Shown: positions 27,535-35,164 of the stretch, piece by piece | Numbering within the stretch: the first letter of the stretch is position 1 | Layout: each line of letters opens with the position of its first letter | NCBI RefSeq assembly: GCF_029201445.1 | Contig: NZ_CP102381.1 | Location: forward strand, 1,550,001 to 1,614,000 | Source of the DNA: Thiomicrorhabdus lithotrophica | GTDB lineage: Bacteria; Pseudomonadota; Gammaproteobacteria; Thiomicrospirales; Thiomicrospiraceae | Direction of reading: 5' to 3' | Length of the DNA: 64,000 nt | Notes under the pieces: model-generated | What the model was told of the DNA's origin: nothing | The model's input: only the letters and a program-made list of their open reading frames with translations | Database searches by the model: none | Program-made: the position numbers and the translations under genes

Positions 27535-27595
27535 ACATAACAATACACTCAACCCGACCGCGCTAACGCGCGGCCGGTTAGTTTGATCGTTAGAA
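27535..27595 (+). repeat. attC site 3
   Basis: 61 bp bounded by ACATAAC (27535-27541) and GTTAGAA (27589-27595). Its core is 44 bases identical to attC 1. The box ACATAAC complements the GTTATGT that opens cassette 3, as expected. Just after it lies an imperfect inverted repeat GAAGCG...CGCTTC (27593-27616), possibly the start of a lost fourth cassette. Confidence 0.82.
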
Positions 27596-27645
27596 GCGCC
27601 CGCAAGCGGCCGCTTCTACCGGGGTGGCGATAAGGAGAGTTATGC

Positions 27646-28043
27646 AATAATTGGGGTCAGAGTAAAATTAAATAAACAACCTATTGATTTTATTAACAAA
27701 TAAAAAATAACTTTACTCTGACCCCAATTAAAATCTTAAAAATGAGTTACCAGGCCTTTATACCCTCTTGCGCGATGTAGTAACTTTCATTTTGGTTTTG
27801 GTGGCTTTATCATCCAAACAATCCACCCTACTACTAATAGCAAAAATAATTGGGGTCAGAGTAAAATTAAATAAGCAACTTATTGATTTTATTAACAAAT
27901 AAAAAATAACTTTACTCTGACCCCAATTAAAATCTTAAAAATGAGTTACCAGGCCTTTATACCCTCTTGCGCGATGTAGTGACTTTCATTTTGGTTTTGG
28001 TGGCTTTATCATCCAAATAATCCACCCTACTACTAATAGTAAG
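27646..28043. repeat. 199-bp tandem duplication with inverted repeats
   Basis: Two near-identical 199-base units, 27646-27844 and 27845-28043. Each contains a 16-bp inverted repeat TTGGGGTCAGAGTAAA / TTTACTCTGACCCCAA (27651-27666 with 27712-27727; 27850-27865 with 27911-27926), with an AT-rich interior. Each also holds a 37-bp element starting TTACCAGGCCT (27747-27783 and 27946-27982). No ORF. The TCAGAGTAAA hairpin resembles dispersed REP/MITE-like repeats of gammaproteobacteria, some linked to REP-associated transposases. This 551-base gap has no gene apart from the attC at its left edge. Confidence 0.85.
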
Positions 28044-28082
28044 ATGGCTATTTCAAGTAACGCCCACCACACAACGACAAAC

Positions 28083-29489
28083 CTATTTAGCTTGTAAAGC
28101 GGCAAACAGTTTTTGGTGTAGGCCGCCAAAACTGCCGTTACTCATCATAACAACGGTATCGCCTGGTTGTAATTCAGCAACAAGCTGTTTTAGCAGTGCA
28201 TCGTAGCTATTTTGAACGTGCACTGGCTGGCTAAACTCTTCGGTGGGTAAATTCCAATTCCAGTCGTTATCAATAAAGGCATAAACTGCATCGGCTTCTT
28301 TAAAGGCTAATGGCAAGGTAGCTTTGTGGATTCCCATTCTCATAGTATTTGAACGTGGTTCAAACACGGCAATTAATCTTCCAGACTTACCAGGCCTGGT
28401 AGCTTGATTTGAAACTTGGTTTGAGCCTTGTTTATTTAACTGGTTTTTAGCGCCTTTTAATGTGGTATCAATGGCGGTAGGATGGTGAGCAAAATCGTCA
28501 TAGATTTTGATTTCATTGACTTCGCCAATCAAGGTCATTCTACGGCGAATCCCTTTAAATTCAGATAAACCCTCAACTGCAATACTTGCAGGTACACCGC
28601 AATGCACTGCGGCCGCTACCGCACTCAATGCATTTCGTACATTGTGTAAACCCGTTAAAGACCATTTAACTCGCCCTACATCATTACCTTTATAACTCAC
28701 TTCAAATTCAGAACCGTCTTGCTCGTAAAGTTTAAAGCTCCACTCACCCTTTTCACCCTGCTTTTCAATGGGTGTCCAGCAACCTTGAGTAATGACTTCG
28801 TCTAAATTAGGTTCATCGGTTGGCATTACAATTAGGCCATTGCCTGGTACGGTTCGCACTAAGTGATGAAATTGCTTTTGAATATCTTTAACGGAATCAA
28901 AAATATCCGCATGATCAAACTCTAAATTATTTAATACACACGTTCTTGGGTGGTAATGCACAAACTTAGAGCGTTTATCAAAAAAGGCGGTGTCGTATTC
29001 GTCTGCTTCAACCACAAAAAACGGCGAATCACCTAAACGCGCCGAAACACCAAAGTTCTCAGGTACACCACCAATCAAGAAACCAGGATTGAGTTCTGCA
29101 TATTCTAAAATCCAGGCCACAATCGAAGCGGTTGAAGTTTTACCGTGTGTACCCGCAACCGCAACCACCCAGCGATCTTTTAAAATATGTTCAGCTAACC
29201 ATTGTGGGCCAGAGGTATAAACTTGCTGGGCATTTAAAGTGGCTTCTACCGCAACATGTCCACGACTTTTAGCATTACCCACCACAACCGCATCAGGTTC
29301 TTGTTTTAAAAACTCAGTCGAATCGTCATCTAGCACACCGATACCCGCTTGTTCTAACTGAGTACTCATAGGCGGATAAATCGCTTTATCAGAGCCGGTT
29401 ACCTCATGCCCCATGGCCTTTGCAATTTGAGCAATTCCGCCCATAAAGGTTCCGGCAATGCCTAAGATATGAATTTTTTGTGGTTTCAC
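28083..29489 (-). CDS. mpl: Murein tripeptide ligase Mpl
   Basis: A 468-residue Mur-family ligase that reattaches recycled L-Ala-D-Glu-mDap to UDP-MurNAc. N-terminal HILGIAGTFMGGIAQIA, ATP loop VAGTHGKTSTASI, NLEFDHADIF, DDFAHHPTAI and FEPRSNTMRMG are Mpl signatures. The start is GTG at 29489 with AAGGA upstream. It is about ten residues longer than usual because of a Gln/Asn-rich insertion (NKQGSNQVSNQATRPGKSG, around 28377-28445) that carries an ACCAGGCCTGGT palindrome. It diverges from rnd. Confidence 0.95.
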   Translation of the reverse strand: MKPQKIHILGIAGTFMGGIAQIAKAMGHEVTGSDKAIYPPMSTQLEQAGIGVLDDDSTEFLKQEPDAVVVGNAKSRGHVAVEATLNAQQVYTSGPQWLAEHILKDRWVVAVAGTHGKTSTASIVAWILEYAELNPGFLIGGVPENFGVSARLGDSPFFVVEADEYDTAFFDKRSKFVHYHPRTCVLNNLEFDHADIFDSVKDIQKQFHHLVRTVPGNGLIVMPTDEPNLDEVITQGCWTPIEKQGEKGEWSFKLYEQDGSEFEVSYKGNDVGRVKWSLTGLHNVRNALSAVAAAVHCGVPASIAVEGLSEFKGIRRRMTLIGEVNEIKIYDDFAHHPTAIDTTLKGAKNQLNKQGSNQVSNQATRPGKSGRLIAVFEPRSNTMRMGIHKATLPLAFKEADAVYAFIDNDWNWNLPTEEFSQPVHVQNSYDALLKQLVAELQPGDTVVMMSNGSFGGLHQKLFAALQAK

Positions 29490-29536
29490 TGATTTATCCT
29501 TGCTCTAAGTGGGACTTGCTCTTAAACTCTATGGTT

Positions 29537-30727
29537 ATGAGTAAACAAACCTATCTATCGATTCTGACTGAATCACAACTACATGACTACTGCCAACAGA
29601 TTCTAGCAAATTCCGCCATTGGATGGATTGCGATTGATACAGAATTTGTTCGAGTCGACACTTATTTTCCTGAATTGAGTCTGGTGCAAATCCAAGACAA
29701 CTTAGGTCAGGCAGTTATTATTGACCCTATTGCGATAAAAGAAAACGCCACAACGGATAAGCCACTGCACTCCTTGATTGAATTACTAAGTTCTGAAGCG
29801 GTTATTAAAGTATTTCATTCCGCACGACAAGATATTGAAGTACTGTATCAGTTAGAAGGTATTATGCCTGCCGCCATTTTTGATACTCAAATCGCTTCAG
29901 TATTTCGCAAGCATGGCGAAATTGCCGGTTTTGCACGCGTTATTGAAAATGAGTTAAATACCAAACTCGATAAAAGTCAGACACGCACTAACTGGCACAG
30001 TCGCCCTTTAACGGAAAAACAGATTAATTATGCTTTAGATGATGTGCGTTATTTGGCGCCTTTATATGAAAAATATCTACAGGATCTCACACCTCTTCAA
30101 CTTAAAGCGGTTCAAGAAGATTGTGATGCGCTACTCGATGAATCTCTATATAAACCTAATCCAGAAAAAGCCGGTGACAAAGTTAAAGGTACTAAAGGCC
30201 TTAAAGGTAAAGGCATTGCCATTATCAATACCTTGGCGCAATGGCGAGAAGTCTATGCGATTGAGCATAACCGTCCTAAAAAATGGGTGATGAGTGACGA
30301 GGTCATTGTGCATATTGCAAAACGCCCACCACAAACGGTTCAAGCACTCTATAAAGTCCCTAATATCAAAGCCTCTTCAGTTAAAGGGTATGGTGAAGAG
30401 TGGGTACAGTTAATCGATGAAGTTTTTGCGATGGAAAGTCATGAATTACCAAAGCCACCGAAGCTTGCCAGCAAAGAAACGCCACAAGAAGAAGCGGTAT
30501 TGCATTACCTACATTCCTATATCCATCAAATTGCTTTAAACTATAAACTCGTTGCCAGTAATCTCATTAACAAAACACTGTTGTTAGAGTTGATTAGGGA
30601 ACCAGAACAGCCTAAGTTAACTGGATGGCGACAAGAATTAATTGGTTCAGATTTACAAGCTCTTTTGTTAAGTCAGGCAGATTTAAGAATTGATCAAAAC
30701 AAAGTGGTTTTGGTCACAAAAAGTTAA
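29537..30727 (+). CDS. rnd: Ribonuclease D
   Basis: A 396-residue 3'-5' exoribonuclease for tRNA and small RNA maturation. DEDD residues are visible: AIDTEFVRVDTY (Asp, Glu), FHSARQDIEVL and YALDDVRYLAPLY. An HRDC domain follows (NRPKKWVMSDEVIVHIAKRPP), then a C-terminal helical region. The longer frame from 29480 would overlap mpl; the ATGs at 29531 or 29537 are more plausible. I use 29537, although no strong Shine-Dalgarno marks it. Confidence 0.93.
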   Translation: MSKQTYLSILTESQLHDYCQQILANSAIGWIAIDTEFVRVDTYFPELSLVQIQDNLGQAVIIDPIAIKENATTDKPLHSLIELLSSEAVIKVFHSARQDIEVLYQLEGIMPAAIFDTQIASVFRKHGEIAGFARVIENELNTKLDKSQTRTNWHSRPLTEKQINYALDDVRYLAPLYEKYLQDLTPLQLKAVQEDCDALLDESLYKPNPEKAGDKVKGTKGLKGKGIAIINTLAQWREVYAIEHNRPKKWVMSDEVIVHIAKRPPQTVQALYKVPNIKASSVKGYGEEWVQLIDEVFAMESHELPKPPKLASKETPQEEAVLHYLHSYIHQIALNYKLVASNLINKTLLLELIREPEQPKLTGWRQELIGSDLQALLLSQADLRIDQNKVVLVTKS

Positions 30728-30786
30728 AACAAGCAATGCCACTTTCATCTCATAATTTACAATTTATCTCTTAAGGAATTTCCTAC

Positions 30787-32094
30787 GTGAACGCTCATCA
30801 GCCCAAATCACCTGTGCAAACTCAACAAGCCAAAAACGTTCTTTATGCACAAGCAGGAGGCGTGACCGCTGTCATTAATGTCAGTGCTGCAGCCGTTATT
30901 GAAACCATTCAACAAAACTCCGAAGTATTTGACAAAACTTATGCTGCAGTAAATGGCATTAAAGGTGTTTTAGAAGAAGAGCTGATTGATTTAACCGATA
31001 TTAGAGACGAAACCTTAGCCCAGCTGAAATACCAGCCAGGCGCAGCTTTTAAAGCGTGCAGATTTGATTTAGATCCACTCGAGCATAACCCAGAACAATA
31101 TCAACGTGTGTTAGAAGTCTTTAAAACCTATGAGATTGGTTATTTCTTATATAACGGCGGTAATGGCTCAATGGTTACCGCTCAAAAAGTCGCCGAATAT
31201 TGTTGCCAACACGGTCACCCTGTTACCTGTGTAGGTGTAGCCAAAACAATTGATAATGACTTAGCACTTACTCATTGCAGCCCTGGCTTTGGAAGTGCTG
31301 CCAAATACATCGCAACCAGTTTTTTAAATGCCACTCTAGACATTATGTCGATGCATAATACCTCTACCAAATTCTTTGCATTAGAAGCGATGGGACGCAA
31401 TACTGGTTGGTTAACCATTGCCGCAGGCCTGGTAAAAGATGTGATTCCTGATGTACCCATTATTATTTTGCCAGCAGAGCGCCCTTTTAATGAAAAAGCC
31501 TTTTTTGACAAAGTAGATCAATTGATCGCCAGCAAAGGTTATTGCGTTTGCGCTGTATCCGAAGGGATTGTTAAAGAAAATGGTGAATACATTACCATTG
31601 CGGGGGTTGAGCATACTCACGAACGTGATTACGTGCAACTGGGTGGCGTCGCTTCCACTTTATCCCACTTGGTTGGCAAACACTTAAACAGCAAAACACA
31701 CTATGCCATTCCAGACTATTGCCAACGTTCGGCAAGTCACATGGTTTCAAAAATCGATTGGCAATTAGCCTATGATGCAGGCAAAGAAGCGGTTAAAGCG
31801 GCTGTTAGAGGTGAACATGGTGTTTTACCCATTGTGAAGCTTACCTCTTCGACTCCGTTTAGCTATGAATTTGAAACAGTAGAATTGAATGCCGTTGCGG
31901 ATTTAGAAAAACATGTACCAGAAGAATTTTTAGCCGAAGATGGCATGGATATTACCGAGGCGGCTTTAGACTATCTTCGCCCATTAATTCAAGGCGAACA
32001 TAGCGCACCTTTTAAAAACGGATTACCGAATATTCCACCCATTCAATTTACCCCCGTTGAGAAACAGCTTGCGCCTTTTGCGGTGATAAAATAA
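30787..32094 (+). CDS. Phosphofructokinase, PPi-type family with mixed donor signature
   Basis: A 435-residue member of the PPi-dependent PFK family. It has AQAGGVTAVINVSA, FLYNGGNGSM (124-129), AKTIDND (Lys153, the PPi-type lysine in place of Gly124 of E. coli PFK), and MGRNTGWL. At the second donor-determining position, Gly127 replaces the Asp normal for PPi enzymes (usual GGNDSM or GGDDT). Gly there with Lys at the other site is the pattern of some ATP-using members of this family, so phosphoryl donor is uncertain. The start is GTG at 30787 with AAGGA upstream. A CAGGCCTGGT copy encodes AGLV at 31424. Confidence 0.88.
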   Translation: MNAHQPKSPVQTQQAKNVLYAQAGGVTAVINVSAAAVIETIQQNSEVFDKTYAAVNGIKGVLEEELIDLTDIRDETLAQLKYQPGAAFKACRFDLDPLEHNPEQYQRVLEVFKTYEIGYFLYNGGNGSMVTAQKVAEYCCQHGHPVTCVGVAKTIDNDLALTHCSPGFGSAAKYIATSFLNATLDIMSMHNTSTKFFALEAMGRNTGWLTIAAGLVKDVIPDVPIIILPAERPFNEKAFFDKVDQLIASKGYCVCAVSEGIVKENGEYITIAGVEHTHERDYVQLGGVASTLSHLVGKHLNSKTHYAIPDYCQRSASHMVSKIDWQLAYDAGKEAVKAAVRGEHGVLPIVKLTSSTPFSYEFETVELNAVADLEKHVPEEFLAEDGMDITEAALDYLRPLIQGEHSAPFKNGLPNIPPIQFTPVEKQLAPFAVIK

Positions 32095-32144
32095 CCACCC
32101 AAAATAACAATTCGATAAACTAATTAGCCAAAATACCTTACTTT

Positions 32145-32156
32145 ACCAGGCCTGGT
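32145..32156. repeat. Intergenic ACCAGGCCTGGT palindrome
   Basis: A full copy with TTT/AGTTT flanks, in the gap between the convergent pfk and lipoprotein genes. Confidence 0.85.
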
Positions 32157-32183
32157 AGTTTGTAGGAACCACAGCTTAACAAA

Positions 32184-32208
32184 CAAAAAAGCCCGCATTA
32201 AGCGGGCT
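32184..32208 (-). terminator. Terminator for the lipoprotein gene
   Basis: Read on the minus strand: stem AGCCCGC/GCGGGCT with a 5-base loop followed by a T run, 28 bases after the lipoprotein stop. On the plus strand it lacks the T run. Confidence 0.88.
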
Positions 32209-32235
32209 ATTAAACAGTTAGAAACAAACTAACGT

Positions 32236-32802
32236 TTAGTGGAAGCTTTTGAACTTAGCAATTAAGTCAGTAGGCTTTTTCTTTTTGTTTTGCTTATTAA
32301 GAACATAAACCACGGTTTCACCTTTAGGGCCAGAACCAATCTCTGTAAACATGTAAGATGGCTCACCGATTTTACGTACAAAATCCATATCTGCTTTTTC
32401 ACTAAAAACATAGATGCGGTTATGCTTGTGCATTTCACCATAAAAAGCACCTACTTCAGACTTGCCATCCCAAAGCATTGCGGCTGGTGTGTTAGACCCT
32501 TTCTTTTTATCCGCTTTTGGTAAACCAAAAACTACAGTCTCACCATTTGGACCGGCACCAATGCGCGTTAAACGGTAAGCTGTTTCACCAACAGACTTAT
32601 AAGAATCAAATGTTTTTTGATCATAAAACTGGTGAATACGACCATGGTCATGTGATTCAAAAATAGTAATATCAGAAGCCGCTTGAGCCACTTTAGTTGG
32701 CGCTGGCGATGCTTCAACCGTTTTAGTTTCAGTTGAATTACAACCCGTTAATACAACCGTTGCAGAAACCGCTGCCGCAGCAAAAAGAGAGATTAAACGC
32801 AT
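32236..32802 (-). CDS. Lipoprotein with two internal repeats
   Basis: A 188-residue lipoprotein: lipobox VLTGC with Cys at residue 21, a low-complexity linker, then a domain with two ~60-residue repeats. Each contains a YVF/FD-type strand followed by (V/I)GE-x-Y and the signature IG(A/S)GP-x-GETVV (VGETAYRLTRIGAGPNGET and IGEPSYMFTEIGSGPKGET). The C-terminus is Lys-rich. No known family is recognised. AGGA precedes the ATG. It has its own terminator. Confidence 0.65.
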   Translation of the reverse strand: MRLISLFAAAAVSATVVLTGCNSTETKTVEASPAPTKVAQAASDITIFESHDHGRIHQFYDQKTFDSYKSVGETAYRLTRIGAGPNGETVVFGLPKADKKKGSNTPAAMLWDGKSEVGAFYGEMHKHNRIYVFSEKADMDFVRKIGEPSYMFTEIGSGPKGETVVYVLNKQNKKKKPTDLIAKFKSFH

Positions 32803-32921
32803 AATATATCCTAGTATCTTAAAATTTAAATTTCCTGCTTAGCCTACTGACTAAACTTGATGGAGCTATTCTAAAATTCAAATTTAAAAATTAGATAACA
32901 GAAAAATGACATTTTTATGAC

Positions 32922-32961
32922 TTACCACACCCCGCAAGGAATATGCAGGCCTGGTAACTTA
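32922..32961 (-). repeat. 40-bp interspersed element, inverted copy
   Basis: Reverse-complement copy (one mismatch) of the element at 34017-34056. Ends are TTACCA/TGGTAA inverted, with CCAGGCCTG at one end. With the downstream copy it flanks the MYG1 gene in opposite orientation. The remainder of the 359-base gap 32803-33161 shows only AT-rich sequence and the MYG1 promoter region. Confidence 0.85.
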
Positions 32962-33161
32962 TCTGCATACAAACATAACAATTCTTATTCACCTAAAAAA
33001 ACCATGGTAAGACAATTTTTTAATGACAACATCAATGCTATCTCTGCCAACAACAAGGTAAATAAGCTACTATAGTGCACATATACAAGACTAACCATTC
33101 AAGCTTGAGTAAAGTTGAAAACTTAAACTCTTAAACAAGCTTATCAAACAAGGAATCTTAC

Positions 33162-34001
33162 ATGCTCGTTACACATTCAGGTCGCTTTCACGCTGACGAA
33201 GTTTTTGCCACCTCTATGGTTCTTATGGTGGAAGACCGTCAAATCACTCGTAGTCGTGACGAGGAAGTCATTAAACAAGCGGATATCGTATTAGATGTAG
33301 GAGCTGAATATGACCCAGAAACTCTGCGTTTTGATCATCATCAAAATAGCTTCACTGAAGAACGCGAAGACGGCACACCTTACGCCACAGCAGGCTTAAT
33401 TTGGCGCCACTATGCTAAACGCATTTTTACCGCTAAAGGGCTAAAAGGCGATTATGAAATCAACTTTGCGACTCAATGGGTAGATGACAAACTGATTAAA
33501 GACATTGATGCTGTAGACAATGGTATGTATCAAGAAGATCCTCGCCCTTCTGTCTCTCTATTAATTGCGATGATGAACGAATCTTCTGACGAGAAAGAAA
33601 AACAAGAGATTGCCTTTAACAAAGCGCTTGAACTGACTAACGATATTTTAGAAAACTTTATAAAAGCCGCCATGAAAGAAGCCGAAGTGGTGGTTGAACT
33701 GGAAGCCTATGCAAAAACCGTTGAAGAAGGGATTTTAGTTTTAGATAAAAACCTGCCTTTTAAAGACTTCATCCGCTCTCACCCTGAAATTACCCGAGTG
33801 GTTTATCCAAGAAGTGAAGAGCAATATGGCGTTTACTGCAACAGCCAAGAAAACCATCTACCAAAAAGATTTCGTGGTTTGAGAGACACTGAGCTAAACG
33901 AAGTAACAGGATTAACCGATACAATTTTCTGTCATAAGTCTGGCTTTATGGCAGTGACATTAAGCTTAGAAAGCGCCCTTTTCATGGCCAAAAGCCATTA
34001 A
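33162..34001 (+). CDS. MYG1-family (UPF0160) metal-dependent hydrolase
   Basis: A 279-residue DHH-type protein: N-terminal THSGRFHADEVFATSMV and FDHHQNSF motifs supply metal-binding His/Asp, and the C-terminal CHKSGFMAVT is family-specific. Eukaryotic MYG1 is a 3'-5' exonuclease; the bacterial role is not established. A strong AAGGA precedes the ATG. Its last 19 codons plus stop are duplicated 4 kb downstream, at the far side of a two-gene islet. Confidence 0.9.
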   Translation: MLVTHSGRFHADEVFATSMVLMVEDRQITRSRDEEVIKQADIVLDVGAEYDPETLRFDHHQNSFTEEREDGTPYATAGLIWRHYAKRIFTAKGLKGDYEINFATQWVDDKLIKDIDAVDNGMYQEDPRPSVSLLIAMMNESSDEKEKQEIAFNKALELTNDILENFIKAAMKEAEVVVELEAYAKTVEEGILVLDKNLPFKDFIRSHPEITRVVYPRSEEQYGVYCNSQENHLPKRFRGLRDTELNEVTGLTDTIFCHKSGFMAVTLSLESALFMAKSH

Positions 34002-34056
34002 AGGCTGTAAATTTCATAAGTTACCAGGCCTGCATATTCCTTGTGGGGTGTGGTAA
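33942..34056 (+). repeat. 115-bp direct repeat, left copy
   Basis: Covers the 3' end of MYG1 (33942-34001) plus 55 bases downstream, including the 40-bp palindromic element (34017-34056). It matches 37913-38027 with two mismatches. The two copies bound the TupA/GGDEF-EAL islet. The gap from here to the TupA gene (about 300 bases) holds no convincing gene. Confidence 0.93.
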
Positions 34057-34361
34057 TTAACCAACAATCCAACAGAATCGAGAAGACTACTTTTTACCTA
34101 TGTTTGATGATTAGAATCGTTAACATAAAGGTGTTTAATCCCAAAAAAAAAGATGGCAGTGCTCCCATATTAAAAAGGAAGCAACTTATCTGCTTGTTTA
34201 CGATAGCGACTCTATTGCCATAACTATTTTAATAATTGAGTTGAATCAGTTTTAAAAAAAACCCGAAATCACTACGTAATCTTGACCTTGCGGTTTGACT
34301 TTTAAAGCTCACTAAACTATATTCGACCTATATCATATATAGTCTAAAGAGCGAGAGTTAA

Positions 34362-35153
34362 ATGATCCGCGCATTACTTATAAGCTTTTTACTTCTACCC
34401 ACTATCGTCCTCGCTGACCAACATACTATCCGGCTTGCTATTGCAACTTCGATTGAAAACTCAGGCTTACTAAAGCATCTATTAAACTCTTTTAATAGTG
34501 ATAAAAAATACAATATAGATTTACAAGTTGTTGGCAGTGGTAAAGCTTTACGCTTAGGAAGATCCGGCGATGTTGACCTAATATGGGTGCATTCCCCTCA
34601 AGCTGAACAAAAGTTTATCAATGATGGTCATTCCCTAGAATATCAAACCGTGATGAAGAATAATTTTGTTATTATCGGCCCCAAAAATGACCCTGCCAAA
34701 ATCACTCAAGCAAAAAATGTCATTGAAGCTTTTAAACGAATTGCAAAACAAGAATCAACCTTTTTTTCTAGGGGAGATGATTCGGGTACACACAAAAAAG
34801 AAATTGCACTATGGTCCAAGACCAACATAAACCCTATCGGGGAGGACTGGTATATTGAAACGGGTTCAGGAATGGCACAAACAATCCAGGATGCCCAATC
34901 AGAAAACGCATACATGCTATGTGACCAAGCTACTTTTTTAGTTAAAGAAAACAACAAGTTAACAACACTATTAAAGGACAGTGTTAACCTATTTAACCCT
35001 TATAGCATCATTCTGATAAAAAATAAAAGCACACAAAACCAAAAAGCATCGAGATTACTATATGAATGGTTAACATCTGAAAAAGGCAGAGCTGAAATTG
35101 AGAACTTTAAATATAATGGGCATCAATTGTTTAGCCCTATAACAATAAATTAA
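34362..35153 (+). CDS. TupA-like tungstate/oxyanion-binding periplasmic protein
   Basis: A 263-residue protein with a signal peptide (ends VLADQ). The body matches the tungstate-binding TupA family: IRLAIATSIENSGLLKHLL, VGSGKALRLGRSGDVDLIWVHSP, NNFVIIGPKNDPAKI and SRGDDSGTHKKE, the last being oxyanion-binding loops. No TupB permease or TupC ATPase lies nearby. Instead it is followed after 11 bases by a membrane GGDEF/EAL protein, so it may act as a ligand-sensing subunit rather than in transport. It lies in an islet bounded by direct repeats, suggesting acquisition. Confidence 0.85.
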   Translation: MIRALLISFLLLPTIVLADQHTIRLAIATSIENSGLLKHLLNSFNSDKKYNIDLQVVGSGKALRLGRSGDVDLIWVHSPQAEQKFINDGHSLEYQTVMKNNFVIIGPKNDPAKITQAKNVIEAFKRIAKQESTFFSRGDDSGTHKKEIALWSKTNINPIGEDWYIETGSGMAQTIQDAQSENAYMLCDQATFLVKENNKLTTLLKDSVNLFNPYSIILIKNKSTQNQKASRLLYEWLTSEKGRAEIENFKYNGHQLFSPITIN

Positions 35154-35164
35154 CGCTTGAAATC

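Noticed and set aside
27646-28043. CRISPR-like repeats
   Set aside because: Only two long units of 199 bases in tandem, without short regular repeats and unique spacers.
34041-34223. 60-codon ORF after MYG1
   Set aside because: Starts inside the direct repeat and palindromic element, has no ribosome binding site and an implausible composition; probably chance.
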